A stretch of DNA of 16,091 nucleotides from MTP4 sp9310u. Its GTDB lineage: Archaea; Halobacteriota; Methanosarcinia; Methanosarcinales; Methanosarcinaceae. This document shows, one piece after another, positions 1 to 6,014 of this stretch. The stretch is from assembly GCA_030627005.1 (NCBI GenBank), contig DAOUSW010000083.1:1-16091 (forward strand). The letters run 5' to 3'. The position numbers and the translations under genes were made by a program. The stretch's first letter is position 1. Each line of letters begins with the position of its first letter. The notes under the pieces are model-generated. The model did not search any database. It had not been told where the DNA came from and was given only the letters and a program-made list of their open reading frames with translations.

Positions 1-2
1 AA

Positions 3-203
3 AGCAAACCTAAAATTAGCGTACTTTCAATAGTAAGAAAGTTAAAACAGCTAACAACATATAGGTTATGGAAAACTCAAAAACAATATCTGAAACAATT
101 CTACAGAAAGGAAAATACATTATGGAGTGATGGGTATTTTGCTTGCACTATAGGGAACGTTAGCAGGGAAACTTTAGAAATATATATACGGAATCAGGGT
201 TAA
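3..203 (+). CDS. tnpA: IS200/IS605-family transposase TnpA, C-terminal fragment (cut by window edge)
   Basis: An open frame enters from the left edge and ends at TAA 201-203, giving 66 residues. The end of the frame reads like the C-terminus of the small Y1 (HUH) transposases: an aromatic-rich LWSDGYFACTIG stretch, then a helix with ETLEIYIRNQG, in which the tyrosine is the expected nucleophile position. The two-histidine HUH motif would lie upstream, outside the window. TnpA cuts and rejoins single-stranded DNA at hairpin-bearing ends, and such a hairpin follows 14 bases after the stop. Whether the element is complete or carries tnpB cannot be seen. Confidence 0.8.
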   Translation, partial: SKPKISVLSIVRKLKQLTTYRLWKTQKQYLKQFYRKENTLWSDGYFACTIGNVSRETLEIYIRNQG

Positions 204-249
204 GTTTACGCTTATATCCCCTAGACTAAAGACCTAGGGGTTTTACGCT
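204..249 (+). mobile_element. Right end of IS200/IS605-type element with subterminal hairpin
   Basis: A perfect 7-bp stem, CCCCTAG (218-224) with CTAGGGG (234-240), closes a 9-base loop. The octamer TTTACGCT occurs on both sides of the hairpin (205-212 and 242-249). IS200/IS605 elements carry imperfect-palindrome hairpins just inside their ends, with the cleavage site a few bases outside the right hairpin, so the element probably ends near 249. That is only about 20 bases from the stop codon of the convergent release factor gene. The hairpin followed by TTTT may also stop transcription of tnpA. The exact boundary is inferred. Confidence 0.65.
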
Positions 250-270
250 CTTATTTATAAATATTGGTAA

Positions 271-1518
271 TTACACCCCTGTGCTATATCTAAGGATTGC
301 AGCAATTCCGCCAAAAGCTATCATAAGTTGAGAGCCTTCGTCGAAATCTGTTGATACAAAAGCAATCCTTGCATTGCCTTTATCAGCGAGTTCTGAGAAT
401 TCACCAACGATATCAATAACATCCGTGACTTCAAGTGCAGAACCGCATTCAGGACAATTTCCAGCCGCAGGAACAGCTTCACTGGATTTCCATTTTCTTG
501 CCCGTTTATTCTCATATCCGCAAACACTGCATTTGAGAGTTACTCTTTCAGCCCGCAGGTTTTCAGAAAGTAAAAGCACATCAACTGCCTTTATTTCAAG
601 ATTCGCCCGCACATTGTCCTCTCCATAGGATACTTTACCGGACTCAGTAGCGATTTCCTTAAAAAATATTTCCATATCTTTCTTTTGCTTAATTAAATCA
701 ATACCCTGGAGCGTATTCTCTGCTGCATTTATTAACTCAGAAAAACCTGATTCATCCGTATACCCCGTATCGAACAATCCAAGAACCTTTTTCTGAAGCT
801 CATAATGTAGAAATTCACCTTCACTAAACTCTTCTTTAGCTGGAGAATGCCCCCCTATAAGAATGCCTTTAAGTTCAGCTGGCTCTACTTCAAGGAATGC
901 CTCACTTGCAGCATCCCCTATCCTTTTGTAGAAATCATGAATAGCAATGCGTCTGAGCTGTTCAAAACGATGTGCACTCTGACCTCCTTTTCTTTGTTTG
1001 CCAGGGACAGTAGAGTGGAGATGCCTGAGAACTTCAATTTGCTTACCTACAAGCATTCCGATAGTAGCTTCTCTTAAATCAAGAAGTATAAGCCCATAAG
1101 TACTGCACTCTCTGAGCATTTCCTCAAGAGGCTCAAGATAAAAAACGGAATCACAGTGATATATGTAATGTACAACAGGTTCCGGAGGAAAAAGAACTTC
1201 GTTCACCATGCCTGTCCTGTTAGCTCCGGTATCGACAGTTCCTGTAAAGTAAACTACCCCATTTCCCGGTATTTTGTTAAGAGATCTTAACTTTGCCAGC
1301 AAAGAATCAAGTGCTCCCTGTACGTTATTGCTGGTGAGTTTAGGCTTAATGTTCGAAGCCTGCTCATGTTCTTCTCTCAAATGATCTGTAACATCTGAAA
1401 TCCGTTTATCAGAAGGAATATAAAGGGAAATTAATTCCGTGCCCCTTCCACTTTTACTTCTTAGAGTCTCAAGCTTCTTTTTAAATACATATTTTTCATA
1501 TGTACAGTATTCAGCCAT
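271..1518 (-). CDS. prf1: Archaeal peptide chain release factor 1 (aRF1), variant paralogue with NIKP motif
   Basis: Class I release factor that reads stop codons in the ribosomal A site and triggers peptide release. The 415-residue form starts at ATG 1516-1518, with GGAGG 8 bases upstream; a longer frame reaches 1572 but has no ribosome site and an atypical N-terminus. In order: GRGTELISLYIP in domain 1; the decoding loop as NIKP at about 56-59, where eRF1/aRF1 proteins normally have NIKS; the YxCxxxF motif as YHCDSVF (120-126); the catalytic GGQ at 178-180 in GKQRKGGQSAHRF; and a C-terminal zinc-ribbon-like region with CSVC (330-333) and CPEC (355-358). Length and ending (GGIAAILRYSTGV) match full-length family members. 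Methanosarcina genomes can carry more than one aRF1, and the altered decoding loop suggests this is the extra copy. It looks intact. The gene stands alone; its 3' end nearly touches an IS end. Confidence 0.93.
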   Translation of the reverse strand: MAEYCTYEKYVFKKKLETLRSKSGRGTELISLYIPSDKRISDVTDHLREEHEQASNIKPKLTSNNVQGALDSLLAKLRSLNKIPGNGVVYFTGTVDTGANRTGMVNEVLFPPEPVVHYIYHCDSVFYLEPLEEMLRECSTYGLILLDLREATIGMLVGKQIEVLRHLHSTVPGKQRKGGQSAHRFEQLRRIAIHDFYKRIGDAASEAFLEVEPAELKGILIGGHSPAKEEFSEGEFLHYELQKKVLGLFDTGYTDESGFSELINAAENTLQGIDLIKQKKDMEIFFKEIATESGKVSYGEDNVRANLEIKAVDVLLLSENLRAERVTLKCSVCGYENKRARKWKSSEAVPAAGNCPECGSALEVTDVIDIVGEFSELADKGNARIAFVSTDFDEGSQLMIAFGGIAAILRYSTGV

Positions 1519-1603
1519 CCCAGCTTCCTCCTTCCCCCATATAAAACAGTTGAAGGACCTAAAAAATGACATAAAACTACAATATTCATTTAGGCATTAT
1601 CAT

Positions 1604-1621
1604 TTAAAAAACGTTTTTTAA
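1604..1621. promoter_or_regulatory. 18-bp perfect AT-rich palindrome upstream of aRF1
   Basis: TTAAAAAACGTTTTTTAA is a perfect palindrome centred between 1612 and 1613, about 95 bases upstream of the aRF1 start. Read on the minus strand it contains a TTTTTTAAATG stretch that could act as a TATA box, with transcription starting near 1580. It lies just outside the left border of repeat copy A. A regulator site or promoter role is inferred; in AT-rich DNA an unselected palindrome of this kind is possible. Confidence 0.35.
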
Positions 1622-1636
1622 TTTCAATTCCAAAAT

Positions 1637-1700
1637 TTCCCTCCACGCCCGCATGCTCACAAAGTGAGCAGATATCGGGCGGGCACTGGCAAAAAAGAAG
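1637..1700 (+). repeat. Hairpin repeat motif, copy 1
   Basis: About 64 bases from TTCCCTCCACG to AAAAAAGAAG, repeated at 3162-3224 and 9588-9651. Its core folds as a two-part stem: CGCCCG (1646-1651) pairs with CGGGCG (1676-1681), and inside it TGCTCAC (1654-1660) pairs with GTGAGCA (1664-1670) around an AAA loop. An asymmetric internal loop (CA against GATAT) separates the stems. On the minus strand one frame reads FASARPISAHFVSMRAWRE, so a coding origin is an alternative to an RNA or DNA hairpin. Confidence 0.7.
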
Positions 1701-1889
1701 GAAACGTTCCATAGCCTGTATGAATACAAAGTATTCCATCAATTTGTAGAAGGTTAAATGTCTAAAACGTAGGAAAATAAGCCCGAGATTTAAGCGTTTC
1801 TGAACTGGGAGGGATATGGAGAAGCTTCTTATAATCAAATACAGGGGCTTAAAATAAGCCGTCCTTTAACTCTCAAGTTAAGCCAGGAT

Positions 1890-2345
1890 TTACTCACTGA
1901 TTTTTTGAAATCTTTTCATTACGTGTTTTCCTGCATACGTCAATGCAATTAAGTATGTCGTAGAGAATCTGTCGGATTCTGGGAAAAATATATGTGGAAT
2001 TGAGATCATGAGAACAACTAGTCCGAATATAAACCATTTAACTGCATTCATTATATCTCTTGACGGATCATTGCAATAAGCACGTTTTATTTTATAGCCT
2101 GCTCATATTCCCAGAAAAATAGACCCCATAAAAAAAAATGCGGCTAGAAATAATAATGCTTTTATTAATGAACCAATTTCAAATAATGTACCGTCTTGAT
2201 TTTCGTAAAAATTTATTACTTTGATCGCATATACTATAAGCCATAGTAGTAATGCAGAGAACCCAATAATTAGGATTATTTGATCTTTTATAGAAAATGA
2301 AGATGGTTCTATTTTGTTATAAGTTCGAAGACTTTCAGCACCCAA
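1890..2345 (-). pseudogene. Three-helix membrane protein gene interrupted by one TGA (repeat copy A)
   Basis: From TTG 2343-2345, preceded by GGTGAT, one frame runs to TAA 1890-1892. It would encode about 151 residues with a single internal TGA at 2103-2105 (codon 81). Copy B has TGG at that codon, so a Trp-to-stop nonsense change is the simplest reading. The product has three hydrophobic segments: IILIIGFSALLLWLIVYAI, a second around GSLIKALLFLAAFFF, and WFIFGLVVLMISIPHIFF after the stop. I do not recognise the family. The 80-residue two-helix N-terminal part could still be made. Methanosarcina is not known to recode UGA, so readthrough is unlikely. Confidence 0.6.
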
Positions 2346-2673
2346 TCAATCACCTTTCTCAACACTTGACAATTAACCTTAGGCACGTCTTCCTAAATTT
2401 ATCTTTTTATTTTCGACAAATTTTTACTGAAGCTTTTCTGAACACGACAATTCCATAGACAATAGGAATATAAGAGTTTTCACCGATTGTCGAAGCTACC
2501 TAAAACCCTCATTTCATTCGGTACCCTGCTTCGTAAACTTCTATGGCTCCAGGGACGTCGATTATTCTACAGGAATTGGTTCATTTCGTAAACAGTGTTA
2601 ATTTTGCATAAAAATATACTCATTCTATGCGAGGAGTATACTGCGTAGCGTCATACAAATTGAAATTTATCTA
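2346..2673. other. AT-rich spacer
   Basis: The first 130 bases (to 2475) are the right end of repeat copy A, presumably the upstream region of the broken membrane protein gene. The remainder has no open frame with a ribosome site, and I see no RNA gene in it. Confidence 0.5.
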
Positions 2674-2895
2674 TTATTTTTCTTTTCTCCTGCTATGTAT
2701 ACCAAGTATCACTTCCAGACCTCCTATACACGCCCACATCACAGCTATAGCTATATAGGGAAAGTATCCACCGATAAAATATGCAATAATAAAACCAATT
2801 GCCGCAATATAACTCAACGAGGCAATCACGAACCATAGGTTTTTGAGTTCGATAAATCGCTTCGCGATGTCTGCTGTTGATTCCACAAATATCAA
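2674..2895 (-). CDS. Small membrane protein, unrecognised
   Basis: A 73-residue frame with two predicted membrane helices: NLWFVIASLSYIAAIGFII with the following YFIGG, and YIAIAVMWACIGGLEVILGI, ending in a basic tail (HSRRKEK). The start is uncertain. TTG 2893-2895 and GTG 2884-2886 are possible, neither with a convincing ribosome site. On the minus strand an AATATATT box at about 2934-2941 would put transcription near 2912, consistent with a short leader. The hydrophobic pattern and charged ends suggest a real or recently real protein, but no family is recognised. It may be a fragment of a larger gene. Confidence 0.4.
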   Translation of the reverse strand: MIFVESTADIAKRFIELKNLWFVIASLSYIAAIGFIIAYFIGGYFPYIAIAVMWACIGGLEVILGIHSRRKEK

Positions 2896-3161
2896 TAAGT
2901 CTTGATGCTGTATAACCTTATCTTGAAGACGGGAATATATTTTGCAAAATTAGGGTTTGATCCTGTTTTTATTCTATAAAGCACTTTTACCCATCGTTTT
3001 TGAACAGGTTTAACATTACATATGTATCGTAGATTAGAATTAACAGAACCCTCGAGACACTATCCTCATTTTTAAACCGGAAGCTTAAATTTTCCTCCGA
3101 TTTACGAAGGTATATTTCAAATGGAGTTTTCAGTTTGACATGAGTAAATTCATATGAATAC

Positions 3162-3224
3162 TTTCCTCCACGCCCCCATGCTCACAAAATGAGCAGATAT
3201 CGGGCGGTCACTGGCAAAAAGAAG
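3162..3224 (+). repeat. Hairpin repeat motif, copy 2 (solitary)
   Basis: About 63 bases matching the left end of the 839-bp repeats, here without the membrane protein gene. The inner stem keeps TGCTCA/TGAGCA but loses its loop-closing pair. The outer stem has CGCCCC against CGGGCG, one pair fewer. Its presence alone shows that the motif is an independent repeat unit and not merely part of the larger duplication. Confidence 0.65.
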
Positions 3225-3499
3225 AAAGATTGGCTCTAAGCCATCGGGAAAATCGATAAGGACATTATTAGAACTTTGTTTTAACATCAAGTGTTTACCC
3301 CCTTTGTATAATTATTATATCTATGTACATTGTCTATTATTAGATACAGAGGGAATAATACTATTAGGATAGACTCTATTTGAGATAGGGCACAACAGAT
3401 AAGAAATTACAACCAGGATAGGAAATGAGAAATAATTTAGGGAGAAATAAGTTTTTATCAGTATGTTAAGCCCTCATAAAATAGGGCAATTGATAGCTA

Positions 3500-3507
3500 T
3501 TATATAC
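3500..3507 (+). promoter_or_regulatory. TATA box for the YkgJ-type gene
   Basis: TTATATAC lies about 41 bases before the ATG at 3545. The usual 25-base offset would start transcription near 3528, giving a short leader that carries the GGGTGA ribosome site at 3534-3539. The assignment is by position and sequence only. Confidence 0.4.
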
Positions 3508-3544
3508 TGAATATCTCTTTTTTTCTTTCAATTGGGTGAATGGT

Positions 3545-4099
3545 ATGGATAGAAGACAACGTTTCAAAAAATATGACTGGTTAATCTCAAAAACTCAAAG
3601 CATACTTAAACATTATAGCTGTCCTGAATCATGCAATGCGAGTTGCTGCAAAAATCATATTATTGATTTTCATAGAAAAGAATATGAGAAAATATTAAAA
3701 AATGTAGATAAAGAAAGTGTGAATATTTTAAAATCGAATGCGATAAAATCAGAGTTGAAGGGATGTTATAAAGCAATAAATGCCGTCGAGCAGTGCCCAT
3801 TATTGATAAATTCAAAGTGCAGAATATACGATAATAGGCCGGAAGCCTGTAGAAGTTTTCCTTTTGTAATTTTTCCGGATACGGAAATCGGATTTGGTTT
3901 AACGTTGTTATTGTGTCCGATGTCTGTTAACATAGTTCAAGATTATGCGCAGTGGTATAAGGCGGTAAACTCAATAATGTATAGTCAATTAACTGACTTG
4001 TACGAACAGTATAAAAACATAGACAAAAATAATGATTTTTGTATTGAAATGAAAGAGCATAATTTAGATTCGTTCATAGAATTTCTTGAAAAGAAGTAA
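3545..4099 (+). CDS. YkgJ-family cysteine-cluster protein
   Basis: A 184-residue protein with the cysteine pattern of the YkgJ (CxxCxxxCC) family, thought to bind zinc or an iron-sulfur cluster; the reaction is unknown for most members. CPESCNASCC lies at 26-35. CPLLINSKCRIYDNRPEAC with RSFPF covers 84-107, including the hallmark C-x-IYDNRPEACR stretch. A further Cys is at 124. ATG 3545 is preferred because GGGTGA lies 5 bases before it; a GTG at 3536 in the same frame would overlap that site. Low-GC codon usage matches the archaeal surroundings, unlike the next gene. It is convergent with the MFS gene, 45 bases apart. Function beyond metal binding is not inferred. Confidence 0.8.
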   Translation: MDRRQRFKKYDWLISKTQSILKHYSCPESCNASCCKNHIIDFHRKEYEKILKNVDKESVNILKSNAIKSELKGCYKAINAVEQCPLLINSKCRIYDNRPEACRSFPFVIFPDTEIGFGLTLLLCPMSVNIVQDYAQWYKAVNSIMYSQLTDLYEQYKNIDKNNDFCIEMKEHNLDSFIEFLEKK

Positions 4100-4110
4100 T
4101 CATTATTCAT

Positions 4111-4139
4111 TTCCTTTTTCTTTCATTTCCTTTTTTCTT
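4111..4139 (+). terminator. T-rich terminator between convergent genes
   Basis: Directly after the YkgJ-type stop codon the plus strand carries two T-rich tracts, TTCCTTTTTCTTTC and TTTCCTTTTTTCTT. Archaeal RNA polymerase commonly terminates at such oligo-T tracts without a hairpin. Confidence 0.5.
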
Positions 4140-4144
4140 ACCTG

Positions 4145-5254
4145 TCAAGACGGGTTCTGCCGGAACAAAAATGACACCATGGAGGCTGTAAGCGCTACAG
4201 CAATGGCAGAAATGGCAACCCCCTGCCAGCCTGCTACCTTCCAGGCAAGCATTGCACCTCCAGACCCAAGACTTCCGCCGATAAACATCCCTACCATGAA
4301 CAAACTATTCATCCGATTGCGGGCTTGCGGCTTAAGCCCGTAAATCACCTTCTGGTTGGCGACTATGGCGGTCTGCATACCGAAATCCAGAAGCATGACC
4401 CCGAAGACAAGGCCGGCAAGGGAGTTCCAGCCCGCAAGCACCAGCCAGGCTAGTAAAGCGGCAAATGCACCTGTAGAAACAACCTGACCCGGGCCCTGTC
4501 GGTCGGCCAGACGTCCGGCTACGGGAGCAGAAAGCACTCCAATCACCCCGATAATACCAAAAAGCCCTGCTACATCGGCGCCAAGGTGGAAAGGAGGCTG
4601 TTCGAGATGCAGCGCGAGGATCGTCCAGAAGGCGCTGAACACGGCGAAGATCAATCCCTGTATAAAGGTAGCTCGACGCAGTCCGGGCTCCCCGCGCCAG
4701 AGTTGCAGAAGGGAACGAAGCAGTGACCCACACTTCATCGAAGTCGCGGGACTGCTGAGCGGCAATACCAGTGCCATTGCTGTCGCACCAGTTAGAACCA
4801 GGGGGATGGCAATCAAGAACATGGCTCTCCAGCCGTAATTAGTAGCGATGGAACCGGCCAGAATCCGGCTCAAAAGCATGCCGCTCAGAAGTCCGCTCAT
4901 AACGCTTCCGACGACCGAACCCCGGTGGGTATCAGAGGCAAGCGATGCGGCTGCCGGTACTATTTGCTGCGTAACAGAGGCGCTGAAGCCAATGAAAAGG
5001 GAAGCACACAGGAGAGTCCAGCCCGTAGATGCAACGGCTGCAAAAAGCAGTGATAAAGCCAGAATAAGGAACTGCGACACAATGAGCCTGCGGCGTTCCA
5101 TCGGATCTCCCAGGGGCACGAGAAGCAGCAAACCGATTGCATAACCGAACTGGGTAGCAGTAGGAATAAGGCTGGGAGCGAGTTCACCGGGAGTTGAGAC
5201 AGAGCCTGGTGAGATGTCGCCAGGTTGGATACATAATCGAGAGAGAAGTGGCAT
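4145..5254 (-). CDS. MFS transporter, apparently lacking transmembrane helix 1
   Basis: A 369-residue major facilitator protein, probably a drug or metabolite efflux permease. The helix 2-3 loop motif is recognisable as PLGDPMERRRLIV (about 46-58), and its second-half counterpart as GRLADRQGPGQV. Family members normally begin with a hydrophobic helix, then a ...QPLLxxIA...VS...TATQ.GYA.G segment. Here the protein begins MPLLSRLCIQPGDISPG and runs straight into LIPTATQFGYAIGLLLL, so helix 1 and part of the first periplasmic loop are missing. The AT-rich DNA upstream of 5254 encodes no hydrophobic segment in any frame, and no ribosome site precedes the ATG. The gene is GC-rich like katG, suggesting bacterial origin. 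It may be a non-functional remnant. Confidence 0.75.
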   Translation of the reverse strand: MPLLSRLCIQPGDISPGSVSTPGELAPSLIPTATQFGYAIGLLLLVPLGDPMERRRLIVSQFLILALSLLFAAVASTGWTLLCASLFIGFSASVTQQIVPAAASLASDTHRGSVVGSVMSGLLSGMLLSRILAGSIATNYGWRAMFLIAIPLVLTGATAMALVLPLSSPATSMKCGSLLRSLLQLWRGEPGLRRATFIQGLIFAVFSAFWTILALHLEQPPFHLGADVAGLFGIIGVIGVLSAPVAGRLADRQGPGQVVSTGAFAALLAWLVLAGWNSLAGLVFGVMLLDFGMQTAIVANQKVIYGLKPQARNRMNSLFMVGMFIGGSLGSGGAMLAWKVAGWQGVAISAIAVALTASMVSFLFRQNPS

Positions 5255-5341
5255 TTGACATTATTTCTCGATTTTAACTCTTTTAATTATAAAAAAACCA
5301 AACTCTTTGTAATTTAGAAATACTTACATAGATTTATAAGA

Positions 5342-5472
5342 GAGCCTAGCCCAAAACTCAAAATTTGCTTCTTTGGGTCACGTATTTGAGTAGCAAATCT
5401 GGCTTTCGATTATTAAAGCAATCCTGAATAATTCTGATAAGTGAGATTAAAAATGGGTTTTGGGATGGGCTC
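5342..5472. mobile_element. 131-bp MITE-like element 1 with imperfect 18-bp terminal inverted repeats
   Basis: The left end GAGCCTAGCCCAAAACTC (5342-5359) is mirrored by GGGTTTTGGGATGGGCTC (5455-5472), 15 of 18 positions complementary. The element has no coding frame. A second element with related ends and almost the same length is at 11445-11574. The GAGC...CCCAAAA ends resemble those of IS5-like insertion sequences (inference), which would supply transposase in trans. No convincing target duplication is visible. Confidence 0.5.
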
Positions 5473-5589
5473 GTAATCAAGATCAGTACACTTTGGAGGA
5501 TTTATTACATACATCTCAAAGATTTTTTGACTAAATCGCCATTATTATAACAGATATTATATTATTTCAGTGTGGACGGCAGAAAACAA

Positions 5590-5607
5590 TTCAACCGCGT
5601 AAGTGCT
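5590..5607 (-). repeat. Solitary IS-like end (TTCAACYGCGTAAG type)
   Basis: TTCAACCGCGTAAGTGCT closely matches TTCAACTGCGTAAGGACT at 11014-11031, where it forms the right end of a small inverted-repeat element. No partner end is visible in this spacer, so it is probably a remnant. Confidence 0.3.
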
Positions 5608-6014
5608 AATTATTTAATACTCGATATTAAATAGATATCCGTGGTTATAGTTGTTGAATATTGAATTGGAATAAGTTCTTCAGGGATAGAACTATTAGTA
5701 ATGATTAAGGGGGGAAATATAGTCAGAATCGGAGTCGTAAGACCTAAAGTAACGAACTTCCAGGATTGGAAAGGAAAACTCCGAAAAATTGGCATGGAAG
5801 GATTAGAGGTAGTTTTGAAACAAGCTCACCTTAAAAGATGACAAATTGGACATGGCAAAACAGCATGTAAGAATTTCAAGCTTTTGGAAAGTGGACCGAA
5901 ATTAATCTCTCTGGCAATCGGCACTCAATTCTTCTAGGAGGAGACAAGATTTAAGAGATTGCATACTAGAGATTTGGTCTTGAATTTTTATCAATGGTGG
6001 GGGTAGGTAACGTT

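Larger units (their letters stand above)
1637..2475 (+). repeat. 839-bp long direct repeat, copy A
   Basis: This block recurs in the same orientation at 9588-10426 with the same length and, by eye, roughly 94-95% identity, the differences being mostly transitions and homopolymer length changes. It contains a GC-rich hairpin motif at its left end, a conserved spacer, and a broken membrane protein gene on the minus strand. Weaker similarity continues for about 50 bases past the right border. No transposase and no clear terminal inverted repeats are present, so it is either a segmental duplication or a non-autonomous element. Confidence 0.85.
2896..3544. other. AT-rich spacer with one hairpin-motif copy and a promoter
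   Basis: Contains the solitary hairpin motif at 3162-3224, a small hairpin at 3470-3487 (GCCCT/AGGGC), and the TATA box of the YkgJ-type gene. A 14-codon frame at about 3425 (MRNNLGRNKFLSVC) is too short to support. No other gene is seen. Confidence 0.5.
5255..6014. other. Long spacer between the MFS gene and katG
   Basis: AT-rich DNA holding a 131-bp inverted-repeat element (5342-5472), a TTACGC-type IS-like end (5590-5607), and a 46-codon frame at 5701-5841 (MIKGGNIVRIGVVRPKVTN...) with no ribosome site and no recognised family. A strong GGAGGAG at 5937-5943 has no start codon at a usable distance, so it may be the remains of a lost gene start. The G+C content steps up sharply inside the katG frame. 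No clear katG promoter stands out. Confidence 0.5.

Noticed and set aside
1590..1838. Minus-strand frame with CQCPPDICSLCEHAGVEGN, tempting as a metal-binding protein
   Set aside because: The cysteines come from the hairpin repeat read in one frame; copy B does not keep this frame, and no start site is supported.
2103..2105. In-frame TGA as a possible recoded codon
   Set aside because: Copy B has plain TGG, Methanosarcina recodes UAG and not UGA, and no selenocysteine element is visible.
5701..5841. 46-codon frame MIKGGNIVRIGVVRPKVTN... before katG
   Set aside because: No ribosome site, unrecognised, within a spacer full of element remnants; could be a gene fragment but cannot be supported.
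5937..5943. Strong GGAGGAG ribosome site about 70 bases before the katG start
   Set aside because: No ATG, GTG or TTG in range leads to an open frame; it is too far from katG.
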